Source: an uncultured Clostridia bacterium
GTDB taxonomy: Bacteria; Bacillota; Clostridia; Oscillospirales; Acutalibacteraceae
NCBI GenBank assembly: GCA_904397205.1
Contig: CAJFOO010000016.1
Span: forward strand, 1-40,012
Reading direction: 5' to 3'
DNA length: 40,012 nucleotides
Below are positions 17,576-25,435 of the stretch, in pieces. The position numbers and the translations under genes were made by a program. Under the pieces are notes generated by a model. The model saw nothing but the letters and a program-made list of their open reading frames with translations, made no database searches and was not told the origin of the DNA. How positions within the stretch are numbered: the first letter of the stretch is position 1; each line of letters starts with the position of its first letter.

Positions 17576-18892
17576 TCAGCGATCGCGGATGTTTTTAATG
17601 ATGTCCTCGACCGTTGCTTTGGTTTTTGGATTTTTCTGGATGTTTTTTTCTACCTGCTGGACGGCGTAGACCATCGTGGAGTGATCCCGGCCGCCGAATT
17701 CCTTGCCGATAGAGGCCAGGGGAAGCTGGGTGATTTCCCGCACGACATACACCGCGATCTGCCGGGCAGAAGAAATATTGGCGGACCGCTTGGCGGACCG
17801 GATATCTTCTGCGGTGGTACCGAAGGTGCGCGCCACTTCGTCGATGATTTTCTCGATGGTGACGGGGGCAGGCTGGTTGTTGTTGATGATATCGCTGATG
17901 GCTGCCTGGGCAGTGTTGATGCTGGGGGTATCCCCGTCGAGCAGATAGTAGGCCTGGATTTTTTTGACGGCCCCTTCCAGCTGCCGGATGTTGTTCTTTA
18001 GCTTGGTGGCGATATATTCTACCACTTCGTCGGGCATGTCAATTTCCAGCAGTTCCGCCTTGCGCTTGATGATCGCGATGCGGGTTTCAAAATCCGGGGG
18101 CTGGATATCCGCTGTAAGCCCCCATTCAAACCGGGTGAGCAGACGTTCTTCCAATGTAGCGATGTCCTTGGGAGGACGGTCGGAGGTGAGCACAATTTGC
18201 TTTTTGGCCTCATATAAGGTGTTGAACGTATGGAAGAATTCCTCCTGCGTGGATTCCTTGCCGGCAATGAACTGGATGTCGTCCACGAGGAATACGTCCG
18301 CCTTGCGGTAGCGCTGGCGGAATTCCGCGGTGGTGCCGCGCCGGATGGCCTCGATCAGCTCGTTGGTGAAATCGTCCCCTTTGATGTAAACAATGGTCAT
18401 GTCGGGGTTGTTTTTGGAAATTTCTGCGCTGATGGCATACAGCAGGTGGGTTTTGCCGAGTCCGGAATTGCCGTAGATGAACAGGGGGTTATACAGGATC
18501 GCCGGTTTGGTGGCCACTGCCATGGAAGCCGCATGGGCAAATTTATTGGACGGGCCCACGATGAAGGTATCGAAGGTGAAGTCGTAGTCGTCGCGCTTGA
18601 CCTTTTTTTCCGGCTGTTCTTTTGGCGGGGCATGATCTTCGGTGAGGAACTGGATGTCAAAATCCGAGCCCAGGGTTGCAAGGAATGCTTCATGGAATAG
18701 TTTTTCGTACGATTTCATAATAATATCCCGATGAAATACGGTGGGGACTTTTAAGGTAACCGTACCGCTGGAAACATCCAGATCCACGGGCTCGATTCGG
18801 CTGATCCAGGAGTTATAGGCAATATCCGGGATATTGCCCTTCGTCTTGCAATAGTTACAAATCAAACCCCATGCTTCAGTAAAGGATTCCAT
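17576..18892 (-). CDS. dnaA: Chromosomal replication initiator DnaA
   Basis: AAA+ ATPase that binds DnaA boxes and opens the origin. 438 residues from the start used here: N-terminal DnaB-interaction domain, variable linker, Walker A GNSGLGKTH at 141-149, Walker B VFLVDDIQF at 200-208, and a C-terminal DNA-binding domain with the signature FGGRDHSTMVYAV. The frame stays open 68 codons further up, but those codons run through DnaA boxes; this ATG has GAGGAGG 5 bases upstream and fits the family length. It is autoregulated in relatives; here a TATAAT and boxes lie just upstream (18968-19068). Confidence 0.99.
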   Translation of the reverse strand: MESFTEAWGLICNYCKTKGNIPDIAYNSWISRIEPVDLDVSSGTVTLKVPTVFHRDIIMKSYEKLFHEAFLATLGSDFDIQFLTEDHAPPKEQPEKKVKRDDYDFTFDTFIVGPSNKFAHAASMAVATKPAILYNPLFIYGNSGLGKTHLLYAISAEISKNNPDMTIVYIKGDDFTNELIEAIRRGTTAEFRQRYRKADVFLVDDIQFIAGKESTQEEFFHTFNTLYEAKKQIVLTSDRPPKDIATLEERLLTRFEWGLTADIQPPDFETRIAIIKRKAELLEIDMPDEVVEYIATKLKNNIRQLEGAVKKIQAYYLLDGDTPSINTAQAAISDIINNNQPAPVTIEKIIDEVARTFGTTAEDIRSAKRSANISSARQIAVYVVREITQLPLASIGKEFGGRDHSTMVYAVQQVEKNIQKNPKTKATVEDIIKNIRDR

Positions 18893-19139
18893 GGCTGCCT
18901 CCTCAAAGTAATGGAATTCCCCTTGCGCACCTGTGCTGTTTCCGGAGAAATCCAAAAGATATTCCGTATTATAGTAGCATAAATCCGAATGTTTTTCAAT
19001 GTATTTTCCACAAAATTGTGGAAACTTTTTATTTTTGTGGAGAGAAAATTCAAAAAACCTGTGGAAAACAAAGAGATTTTTCTTTTTCCGAATCAAAAAC
19101 CCTCAGTACAGAAAGGGAAAAGATATTTGAAATCCTGCC
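18893..19139. other. oriC: oriC, upstream part: dnaA promoter region and DnaA boxes
   Basis: Non-coding stretch between the divergent dnaA and lipoprotein genes. Exact TTTTCCACA boxes lie at 19004-19012 (plus) and 19060-19068 (minus). A one-mismatch box at 19017-19025 (minus) forms a near-perfect inverted repeat with the first. A weak one is at 19036-19044. On the minus strand TATAAT (18968-18973) is a likely dnaA -10 element, with a TTGAAA 20 bases further up as an imperfect -35. Boxes just upstream of that promoter would allow autorepression, as known in Bacillus; that is inference. Confidence 0.78.
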
Positions 19140-19168
19140 TTGTGCTCCTGCCGTTTTTATATTATAAT
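19140..19168 (+). promoter_or_regulatory. Promoter of the origin-proximal lipoprotein
   Basis: TTGTGC (19140-19145), 17-base spacer and a perfect TATAAT (19163-19168); the start codon follows 36 bases later behind AAAGGAGG. Confidence 0.7.
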
Positions 19169-19204
19169 AGGTTAAGGAATGGATGAAGAAAAAGGAGGAA
19201 AACT

Positions 19205-19894
19205 ATGAAAAGCAGGAAAACATGGGGGATTTTGTTAGCCGGAGTAGCTGGTGCAGGGTGCCTGCTCCTGGCGGGGTGCGGGGCGGCTTCTGCGGCGGAC
19301 GGGTCTGCCGCTTCTGACTCGGTGATCACTTACACTAGAACGGAGCCCCTATCTTCTTCGAGTGAAGAAGAACTTTTGAGTCAGACCTTTTTCCAGATAG
19401 AGGAAACCTTGCGCCTGCTTGACGGGGTAACAGTGACGGGCTTGGAATACACGCAGGGCACTCAGAAAGCTACTGTTACCTTGCAGGTGGAACCAGGGCA
19501 GGTGCTTCCGGAGGAGAATCGGGCGGCAGTGCAAAACCTGGCGGCGGGCGCTTTCAATCTCCCGCAGGGAAATGTGCAGATTGTTGTAGAAGAAGCCAGC
19601 CAAACTCCGGCGATCACCTATGATGTTGCGCAGGCCCAGGCTTCTTTGAGTGAAGAGGAGCGGATGGATCTACGGGTAGATCAGGTAACTTCCAACATAG
19701 AGAGTGTGTTGCGCCAAATAGACGGCGTAGCGGAGGCAGCCGTGCAATACACGCAGGGCACGCAGGAGGCCGCCGTTACCTTGCAGATGGAGGAAGGGCA
19801 GGCGCTTTCGGAGGAAGCTCGGGCGGCGGTGCAAAACCTGGTGGCGAGTGCTTTCAACATTCCGGAGGAGAATGTACAGGTTGCTGTGCAGTAA
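19205..19894 (+). CDS. Lipoprotein with two tandem FliF/YscJ-like (ring-building motif) repeats
   Basis: 229 residues. Lipoprotein signal ends in a perfect lipobox LAGC (Cys25), followed by a Ser/Ala linker. Residues 63-129 and 163-229 are two copies of one domain, exactly 100 residues apart and roughly 60 percent identical (shared YTQGTQ, VTLQ, RAAVQNL, AFN). Each copy reads helix, DGV, strand, VTLQ strand, then a helix like SEEARAAVQNLVASAF and NVQ strand. This closely follows the ring-building motif of FliF/YscJ, where a similar LSxExxxAIxNLVAxAVPGL stretch occurs; YscJ is itself a lipoprotein. No secretion or flagellar gene is nearby, so function is unknown. Good SD (AAAGGAGG), own promoter and terminator: a single-gene unit. 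Confidence 0.8.
   Translation: MKSRKTWGILLAGVAGAGCLLLAGCGAASAADGSAASDSVITYTRTEPLSSSSEEELLSQTFFQIEETLRLLDGVTVTGLEYTQGTQKATVTLQVEPGQVLPEENRAAVQNLAAGAFNLPQGNVQIVVEEASQTPAITYDVAQAQASLSEEERMDLRVDQVTSNIESVLRQIDGVAEAAVQYTQGTQEAAVTLQMEEGQALSEEARAAVQNLVASAFNIPEENVQVAVQ
19391..19891 (+). repeat. Tandem 300-bp internal duplication in the lipoprotein gene
   Basis: Copy 1 (19391-19591) and copy 2 (19691-19891) are offset by exactly 300 bases and share blocks nearly unchanged in DNA, such as TACACGCAGGGCAC at 19447 and 19747 and GTGCAAAACCTGG at 19530 and 19830. This points to a fairly recent intragenic duplication. Confidence 0.8.
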
Positions 19895-19955
19895 AAAACA
19901 AAGAAAACATAGAGGGATTTTACTGATCTTCAGCTTATAAAGGAATCGGAAATTT

Positions 19956-20008
19956 GCCGCGCTCTATTTCCTGTTATATTAAGGAAAAGGGCGCGGCGTT
20001 TTGATTTT
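19956..20008 (+). terminator. Terminator after the origin-proximal lipoprotein
   Basis: GCCGCGC pairs with GCGCGGC, extended by TTTCC/GGAAA across an internal loop, followed by GTTTTGATTTT. Confidence 0.65.
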
Positions 20009-20063
20009 CCCGGCGGATTTGGGAAAAAGGCGGGATTTTGCCGGGCAAATCTCCCCAAACCTA

Positions 20064-20093
20064 TTGACAAACCCAGTCCCCATGCGATATAAT
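20064..20093 (+). promoter_or_regulatory. Consensus promoter of rpmH-rnpA operon
   Basis: Perfect TTGACA (20064-20069) and perfect TATAAT (20088-20093) with an 18-base spacer, 39 bases before the rpmH start codon. Among the strongest promoters in the window. Confidence 0.9.
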
Positions 20094-20132
20094 GCTAAAT
20101 TGCAAGGTTTTACCTGAAAGGAGGTTTTTTTC

Positions 20133-20267
20133 ATGCTGAGAACGTATCAGCCTAAGAAGCTTCACAGAAAAAAGGAGCACGGCTTTAGAAAAAGAATGTC
20201 TGACCGTAACGGCCGCAAAGTGTTGGCGCGTCGCAGGGCGAAGGGCAGGAAGCGCCTGACCCACTAA
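20133..20267 (+). CDS. rpmH: 50S ribosomal protein L34
   Basis: A 44-residue, highly basic ribosomal protein, easily missed because of its length. It reads [20 protein letters not shown] and continues with the family signature [25 protein letters not shown] lies 8 bases before the ATG. It opens the rpmH-rnpA-yidD-yidC-jag operon that diverges from dnaA, the classic bacterial arrangement. Confidence 0.98.
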   Translation: MLRTYQPKKLHRKKEHGFRKRMSDRNGRKVLARRRAKGRKRLTH

Positions 20268-20270
20268 GCT

Positions 20271-20296
20271 GAAAAGGCCACCGGTGGTGGCTTTCT
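20271..20296 (+). terminator. Weak hairpin between rpmH and rnpA (possible attenuator)
   Basis: CCACC-GGT-GGTGG stem extended by AAAG/CTTT with one extra G, followed by only a short T-rich run. It could lower readthrough from the abundant rpmH message into rnpA. Confidence 0.45.
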
Positions 20297-20343
20297 TCAT
20301 TTCTGTGAATCAGGCCGTTTCCCAAAGGAAAAGGAAGAATTTT

Positions 20344-20787
20344 ATGGAAAACAACGCAAAATCGGTTGGAGAGAAAGCAGCCTTTGCAGGAGCTTCCCCA
20401 CAAAGGCCGGACCGTATGCCGCGTCCGGGCCATTTTGGCAAGCCGTCCTGCACGATGACGCCGCTGACGGAAAACCGGGATTTCCGCCGGGTGTATGCAA
20501 AAGGGAAATCGCTGATTTCCCCTGTGCTGATTACTTATGCCGTGAAAAATCGCCGCCGTACGTTCCGGGTGGGCATTACCACCAGCAAGAAAACCGGCAA
20601 TGCTGTCAAACGCAACCGCTCCCGCCGGGTAATCCGCGAGGCGCTGCGGCAGCTTCTGCCGGGGATCCCAAAAAATCTGGGGATGGATGTGGTGTTTGTC
20701 GCCCGGGCGAAAACCCCCTTTGTGAAAAGTACGGATATCCAGCGGGTGATGCGCGCCCAGCTCAAAGAAGCCGGGGTGCTCAAATGA
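20344..20787 (+). CDS. rnpA: Ribonuclease P protein component
   Basis: Basic protein subunit of RNase P, which matures tRNA 5' ends. The core has [16 protein letters not shown], the central [20 protein letters not shown] and the RNR motif [16 protein letters not shown]. With the start used (AAGGAAG 8 bases upstream) it is 147 residues, about 35 longer than the usual 110-120; the extra part precedes [10 protein letters not shown]. An ATG at 20455 would give a normal-length protein but has no visible ribosome-binding site. Its TGA overlaps the yidD ATG by 4 bases. Confidence 0.95.
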   Translation: MENNAKSVGEKAAFAGASPQRPDRMPRPGHFGKPSCTMTPLTENRDFRRVYAKGKSLISPVLITYAVKNRRRTFRVGITTSKKTGNAVKRNRSRRVIREALRQLLPGIPKNLGMDVVFVARAKTPFVKSTDIQRVMRAQLKEAGVLK

Positions 20788-21056
20788 AGCGCGTCCTGCT
20801 GGCATTGATCCGGTTCTATCAGGTGGCAATTTCTCCAGGCAAGCCTCCCTGCTGCAAATATATCCCGACCTGTTCCAATTACGCAGTGGAGGCAATTACC
20901 CGGTTTGGCGCCTTCAAAGGGCTTGGCTTGGCTCTGTGGCGGATTTTGCGCTGTAATCCTTTCAGCAAGGGCGGATACGACCCCGTGCCGGAAAAAAAAC
21001 AGAAGAAAAAGTCAACGTCTGAAGCAAAGGACAAGTTACATAATATTGAGGAGTAA
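20784..21056 (+). CDS. yidD: Membrane protein insertion efficiency factor YidD
   Basis: 90 residues with the conserved [36 protein letters not shown] core; an amphipathic N-terminal helix attaches it to the inner face of the membrane. It assists YidC-dependent insertion. ATGA overlap with rnpA couples translation, and yidC follows after 5 bases. The tail beyond residue 70 is Lys-rich. Confidence 0.96.
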   Translation: MKRVLLALIRFYQVAISPGKPPCCKYIPTCSNYAVEAITRFGAFKGLGLALWRILRCNPFSKGGYDPVPEKKQKKKSTSEAKDKLHNIEE

Positions 21057-21061
21057 CGCTG

Positions 21062-22063
21062 ATGGATATTTTTAATGCTTTTGGTAGCATACTGGGCTAC
21101 ATCCTCTGGGCTTTCTATTTTGTCGTAAGAAATTACGGCGTCGCCATCCTCCTGTTTACCATCCTGGTCAAACTGGTTTTGTTCCCGCTTTCGGTAAAGC
21201 AGCAGCGTTCCATGGCTGCCAGCGGCAAGATTGCCGAAAAGCAGAAGGTCTTGGCAGAAAGATACAAAAACGACAAGGCCAAATACCAGGAAGAATTACA
21301 GAAGCTCTATGCCCAGGAAGGGGCTTCGCCCGGAGGCGGCTGTCTGGTCACCCTGATCCCGTTCCCGATCATGATCGGCCTGTATTATACGGTCATCAAT
21401 CCCCTCTCCAACGCGCTGCACATCGCCTCGTCGTCGGTCACCAAGGCTACGGAGCTTCTCATGCAGATCCCCGGCGTCAGTTCAACCTTCTCCACGCGCT
21501 ACGTCGAGATGGAGATCATCAACCACTTCTCCGAGCTGCGGCCTTACCTGAGCAGTGTGTGGAGCGAGCAGGAGCTGAAAAGCGTAGGTGAGTTTGCCGA
21601 CAGCTTTAATTTCCTGGGGCTGAACCTGCTCAACACACCGTCTCAAAGCAGCTTTGGCAGCATGATGTGGATCATCCCTGCTTTGTGCCTGATCTTCTCC
21701 ATAGGCACGCAGGTGTACATGATGTTCACCAACGATTCCATGAAAAACCAGATGGGCTGCATGAAGGTTACCATGCTGCTGCTGCCTCTCATTACGGTAT
21801 TCCTGGCGTGGTCGCTGCCCGGCGCTATCGGGTTTTACTGGATTTGCAACTCGATGACGATGTTTGCACAAACCGTCATTATGAACCACTTCTACAGCCG
21901 CGAACATCTGACCGCCCACCGCGAGGCTAGGCGGATTGCCCGGCGCATAGAGGAGGAACCGCATATTCCCGAGATCCCTGTGGCCCACCGCAGGACGTTT
22001 AAGGATCCAGGGACAAACAACGCCCAAAAAGGCGGGAATACAAATAATAAAAAGAAAAAATAA
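21062..22063 (+). CDS. yidC: YidC/Oxa1-family membrane protein insertase
   Basis: Inserts and folds membrane proteins, alone or with SecYEG. 333 residues with five hydrophobic segments in the YidC order, a long charged cytoplasmic hairpin after the first conserved helix (KQQRSMAASGKIAEKQKVL), the conserved arginine-bearing segment SVKQQRS region, and a basic C-terminal tail (KKKK end) that can bind ribosomes. Unlike SpoIIIJ of Bacillus there is no lipobox cysteine; the N-terminus is a simple membrane helix. GAGGAG precedes the ATG. The loop at about 120-185 (between segments 2 and 3) is longer than in Bacillus. Confidence 0.97.
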   Translation: MDIFNAFGSILGYILWAFYFVVRNYGVAILLFTILVKLVLFPLSVKQQRSMAASGKIAEKQKVLAERYKNDKAKYQEELQKLYAQEGASPGGGCLVTLIPFPIMIGLYYTVINPLSNALHIASSSVTKATELLMQIPGVSSTFSTRYVEMEIINHFSELRPYLSSVWSEQELKSVGEFADSFNFLGLNLLNTPSQSSFGSMMWIIPALCLIFSIGTQVYMMFTNDSMKNQMGCMKVTMLLLPLITVFLAWSLPGAIGFYWICNSMTMFAQTVIMNHFYSREHLTAHREARRIARRIEEEPHIPEIPVAHRRTFKDPGTNNAQKGGNTNNKKKK

Positions 22064-22136
22064 TCCTTCCTGCTTGATGGATACCAGGTGAGGAATTGAG
22101 AAAGAACCTGCTGCTTGTGAGAGAGGTGTAGTTGGT

Positions 22137-22943
22137 ATGAGGGAAGCAATTGCAACAGGGAATACGGTACAGGAAGCCTATGAGAAAGCCTGTGCCATGC
22201 TGGGTGTGGAAACCTATTTGGCAGAACAGGAAATTTTAGAAATGCCGGTGAAAAAGACGTTAGGTTTTTTTGGCGGGAATCCGGCGAAGGTGCGGGCGTT
22301 TATCCGGAACAGCCCGGCGGAAAAAGCGGCGGAATACTTAAAGGATATCCTGAAGGGGATGGGGGCTTCCCGTGTGGAAGTCACCGTCCAGCCGGAAGAA
22401 GGCGGGGCGATGCTGTGCGTTTCCGGGGAGGATGTCGGCTTTGTGATTGGGCACCGGGGCGAGACTCTGGATGCACTGCAATATCTGGCCGGACTGATTG
22501 CCAACCAGGAATCGGAAACCTATTTCCGCATTACCCTGGATATTGGGAATTATCGCCAGAAACGCCGGGAAACCCTGGAAGTGCTGGGAAAAAAGATGGC
22601 CGCCAAGGTGATGCGGTCCCGGCGGAATTGTTCCCTTGAGCCGATGAACCCGTATGAACGGCGGATCATCCACGCGGCGGTACAGGACATGGAAGGGATC
22701 AAATCCTGGTCGGAGGGCGAGGGGATGGATCGCCATATTGTGATCGGCCCCGAGGAGGGCGAGCGGCCTTTTTCCAAAAAGCACCGCCGTTATGGCAAAC
22801 CGGGAGGCCCCCGCAAGCCCGGTGCAAATCCTCATAAAAAAGGCGGCCATAACGCCCGGCAGGATCTGCGGGGAGAAAGCCCAAAAGAAAGCAAGAACGG
22901 AGTGTTCCCTTCTGCATTAGGGGCTTCGTCTCTGCAGGGATAA
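22137..22943 (+). CDS. jag: RNA-binding protein Jag/KhpB
   Basis: 268 residues: Jag-N domain (1-50, TVQEAYEKACAMLGV), KH domain with GHRG loop at 105-108, R3H domain with Arg175-x3-His179 (NPYERRIIHAAV), then a 60-residue basic, Gly/Lys/Pro-rich tail that is longer than usual. KhpB forms an RNA-binding pair with KhpA and affects cell division and elongation in streptococci; transfer of that role here is inference. Start ATG is preceded by GAGAGGTG. Last gene of the rpmH operon, ending at the terminator at 22994. Confidence 0.96.
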   Translation: MREAIATGNTVQEAYEKACAMLGVETYLAEQEILEMPVKKTLGFFGGNPAKVRAFIRNSPAEKAAEYLKDILKGMGASRVEVTVQPEEGGAMLCVSGEDVGFVIGHRGETLDALQYLAGLIANQESETYFRITLDIGNYRQKRRETLEVLGKKMAAKVMRSRRNCSLEPMNPYERRIIHAAVQDMEGIKSWSEGEGMDRHIVIGPEEGERPFSKKHRRYGKPGGPRKPGANPHKKGGHNARQDLRGESPKESKNGVFPSALGASSLQG

Positions 22944-22993
22944 TCTCTCTCGAATAAAACGTATATGCATCCCCTTGAAAAAGGCGGTTGTTT

Positions 22994-23019
22994 GCCATTG
23001 CATCTTGCAATGGCTTTTT
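22994..23019 (+). terminator. Terminator between jag and mnmE
   Basis: Perfect 9-bp stem GCCATTGCA/TGCAATGGC with a 3-base loop and TTTTT. Confidence 0.9.
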
Positions 23020-23054
23020 CTTCTTCTATATGTTGCAGAAAGGAAGGAAGTATC

Positions 23055-24464
23055 ATGGATGATTTCCAGAAAAACCATACGCCTCAGGATGCCGGGGAAT
23101 CGGCGGTGATTGCGGCGATCTCTACCGCCCAGGCTCCCGGCGGGATTGGGATTGTGCGGCTCTCCGGCACGCGGGCGCGCGAGGTTGCCGACCGGGTATT
23201 CCGTTCCCCCAGAGGGAAGAAGATTGCGGATGCACCCGGTTATACGGCCTTATACGGTCATGCATACAGCCCGGAAGGCGAGCGGCTGGACGAGGTGGTT
23301 GCCCTGGTGTTTGCCGGCCCGGCGAGCTTTACCGGCGAGGATGTGGTGGAATTTTCCTGCCATGGAGGGCTTACGATTCTCAAAGGCGTACTGCGGGCAG
23401 TATTGGCCGCCGGGGCTCGTGCCGCCGGGCCGGGGGAATTTACCCGCCGGGCGTTCCTGCACGGGAAAATGGATCTGACGCAGGCGGAATCCGTGATGCA
23501 GCTGATTTCTGCCCAGGGAAGCCAGGCTGCGCGTATTGCTCTTTCCGGGCACGATGGCGCGCTGGCCAAACGGATTGCGGGGATCCGGCAGAAACTGCTG
23601 GATGGCGCGGCGCACCTTTCCGCCTGGGCGGACTATCCGGAAGAGGAAATCCCCATGGTGGATCCCGCTGCCTTGCGCTGTACCCTGGGCAGTGCACAGG
23701 AAGAGATAGATCGTCTGCTTTCCCAGTTTGATGCGGGGAAAGCTATCCGCGAGGGGGTGGATACGGTTCTTGTGGGACGGCCCAATGTGGGAAAATCTAC
23801 CCTGATGAATCTGCTGGCGGGATGCGAGCGTTCGATCGTGACGCAGTTTGCGGGGACAACCCGCGATGTAGTGGAGGAAACTGTCCTGTTGGGGGATATT
23901 GCCCTGCGCATAGCGGATACGGCGGGCATCCGGGAAACGGAAGATCCGGTAGAGAGCATCGGGGTAGGGAAAGCGCGGGACCGGATGCGCCGGGCACAGC
24001 TTGTGCTGGCGGTGTTTGATTCCTCACAGGAGCTGGCACAGGAGGACCGCGATTTGGTGGAGGAACTCCGGCAGGTCCCGGCTGTAGCGGTAGTGAATAA
24101 GAGCGATTTGGAAACAAAAATTGACATAAAGTATATAGAACAAAATTTTCAACAAATTGTATTTCTTTCTGCGCGCTCGGGTGAAGGGCTTGCCGCATTG
24201 GAGCAAGCGGTGGCACAGGTGCTGCATACGGCTTCGCTCCATCCGGCGGAGGGGATCCTGTTTACCGAACGCCAGCGCGATGCGGCCAAACGTGCCGGGC
24301 AGGGCATCGAAGAAGCCTTGCTGGCGTTGGATTCCGGCATGACGCTGGACGCAGTAACCGTATCGCTTGAGGGTGCGATTGGGGCTTTGCTCGAGCTGAC
24401 CGGGGAACGGGCGACGGAAGCCGTGGTGGATCAGGTATTCGCGCAGTTCTGCGTGGGGAAATAG
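23055..24464 (+). CDS. mnmE: tRNA uridine-5-carboxymethylaminomethyl GTPase MnmE
   Basis: With MnmG modifies U34 of tRNAs reading NNA/NNG. 469 residues: N-terminal folate-binding domain, helical domain, and inserted G domain with G1 GRPNVGKS (241-248), TTR (268-270), DTAG (288-291) and NKSD, ending in the catalytic CxGK tail (FCVGK). An upstream in-frame ATG was rejected because it reads through the terminator hairpin; AAGGAAG precedes this one. A membrane phosphoesterase gene lies between it and mnmG. Confidence 0.97.
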   Translation: MDDFQKNHTPQDAGESAVIAAISTAQAPGGIGIVRLSGTRAREVADRVFRSPRGKKIADAPGYTALYGHAYSPEGERLDEVVALVFAGPASFTGEDVVEFSCHGGLTILKGVLRAVLAAGARAAGPGEFTRRAFLHGKMDLTQAESVMQLISAQGSQAARIALSGHDGALAKRIAGIRQKLLDGAAHLSAWADYPEEEIPMVDPAALRCTLGSAQEEIDRLLSQFDAGKAIREGVDTVLVGRPNVGKSTLMNLLAGCERSIVTQFAGTTRDVVEETVLLGDIALRIADTAGIRETEDPVESIGVGKARDRMRRAQLVLAVFDSSQELAQEDRDLVEELRQVPAVAVVNKSDLETKIDIKYIEQNFQQIVFLSARSGEGLAALEQAVAQVLHTASLHPAEGILFTERQRDAAKRAGQGIEEALLALDSGMTLDAVTVSLEGAIGALLELTGERATEAVVDQVFAQFCVGK

Positions 24465-24473
24465 GGGGCCGGT

Positions 24474-25316
24474 ATGCAAAAGAAAACCCGGCGCATTGTC
24501 CTGCTTGGTGTGATTGCCGCCCTGTTGATTGGTTTGTCCGCCTGGATTGCCTGGGGGAATACAGCCCTCCTGGTCAGCGAGGTAACGGTGGCGGGGAATC
24601 CTCTGCCGGAAGCCTTTTCGGGTTTCCGCATTGCACAGGTTTCGGATCTGCACAACGCGGAATTCGGGGAGGATCAGCAGGATCTGGTGAGAATGCTGAA
24701 AGAAACCGATCCGGATTGCATTGTCCTGACAGGGGATCTGGTCGATTCCCGCCGCACCCGGATCGATGTGGCTGTCGCCTTTGCAGAGCAGGCGGTACAG
24801 ATTGCGCCGACCTATTATGTTACCGGCAACCATGAGGCCAGGATATCCGGATATGGGGCGTTGAAGCAGGGGTTAGAATCGGCCGGGGTGACGGTGCTGG
24901 AGAAGGAACGGGTGGAACTGGAACGCGAAGGGGAGACCATTGCGCTGTGGGGGCTCCATGATCCGGGCTTTTTTGCCGGGGAGGAAGAGTCGGTGCTGGC
25001 AGAGCAGCTTTCCGATCTGGCGCAGGCGGGCGATGGGTATACCATCCTGCTGGCCCACCGGCCGGAATTCTTTTCGGTATATGTACAGGCGGGGGTGGAT
25101 CTGGTACTGAGCGGCCATGCGCACGGCGGGCAGATCCGGCTGCCGTTTGTTGGCGGGCTGATCGCGCCGGGACAGGGCTTGTTCCCGGAATACGACGCGG
25201 GATTGTATACCGAGGGAGATACCCATATGGTGGTCAGCCGGGGGATTGGCAACAGTGTATTCCCCTTCCGGGTGAACAACCGGCCGGAAATTGTGGTGGT
25301 TACTTTAGTAAATTAA
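24474..25316 (+). CDS. Membrane-anchored calcineurin-like metallophosphoesterase
   Basis: 280 residues. An N-terminal hydrophobic helix (about 8-28) without cleavage site anchors it; the rest is a metallophosphoesterase domain with all metal motifs: DLH (58-60), GDLVD (87-91), GNHE (118-121), AHRPEF and GHAHGGQ. The layout resembles YkuE/YaeI-type enzymes, some of which act on UDP-lipid or lipid-linked phosphates; substrate unknown. It begins 9 bases after mnmE and is followed by a terminator, so it is probably co-transcribed with mnmE. Confidence 0.9.
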   Translation: MQKKTRRIVLLGVIAALLIGLSAWIAWGNTALLVSEVTVAGNPLPEAFSGFRIAQVSDLHNAEFGEDQQDLVRMLKETDPDCIVLTGDLVDSRRTRIDVAVAFAEQAVQIAPTYYVTGNHEARISGYGALKQGLESAGVTVLEKERVELEREGETIALWGLHDPGFFAGEEESVLAEQLSDLAQAGDGYTILLAHRPEFFSVYVQAGVDLVLSGHAHGGQIRLPFVGGLIAPGQGLFPEYDAGLYTEGDTHMVVSRGIGNSVFPFRVNNRPEIVVVTLVN

Positions 25317-25328
25317 TAAAATATATTT

Positions 25329-25361
25329 AAAATCGACCTTGTTCTCAAGGTCAATTTTTTT
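25329..25361 (+). terminator. Terminator after the metallophosphoesterase gene
   Basis: 12-bp stem with one C-A mismatch (25329-25340 with 25347-25358), 6-base loop and seven T. Confidence 0.88.
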
Positions 25362-25367
25362 GCTTTC

Positions 25368-25396
25368 TTTACAAGCAGAATAAAATATAGTAGAAT
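25368..25396 (+). promoter_or_regulatory. Promoter of mnmG operon
   Basis: TTTACA (25368-25373), 17 bases, TAGAAT (25391-25396), directly after the terminator and about 40 bases before the likely start. Confidence 0.75.
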
Positions 25397-25435
25397 AAAA
25401 ACATAGCAAATCAGAAAATGGGGGAGGGTATGGTT

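Noticed and set aside
18893-19096. 68-codon upstream extension of dnaA
   Set aside because: It would translate the DnaA-box region and AT-rich promoter DNA; the start at 18892 has a strong SD and normal family length.
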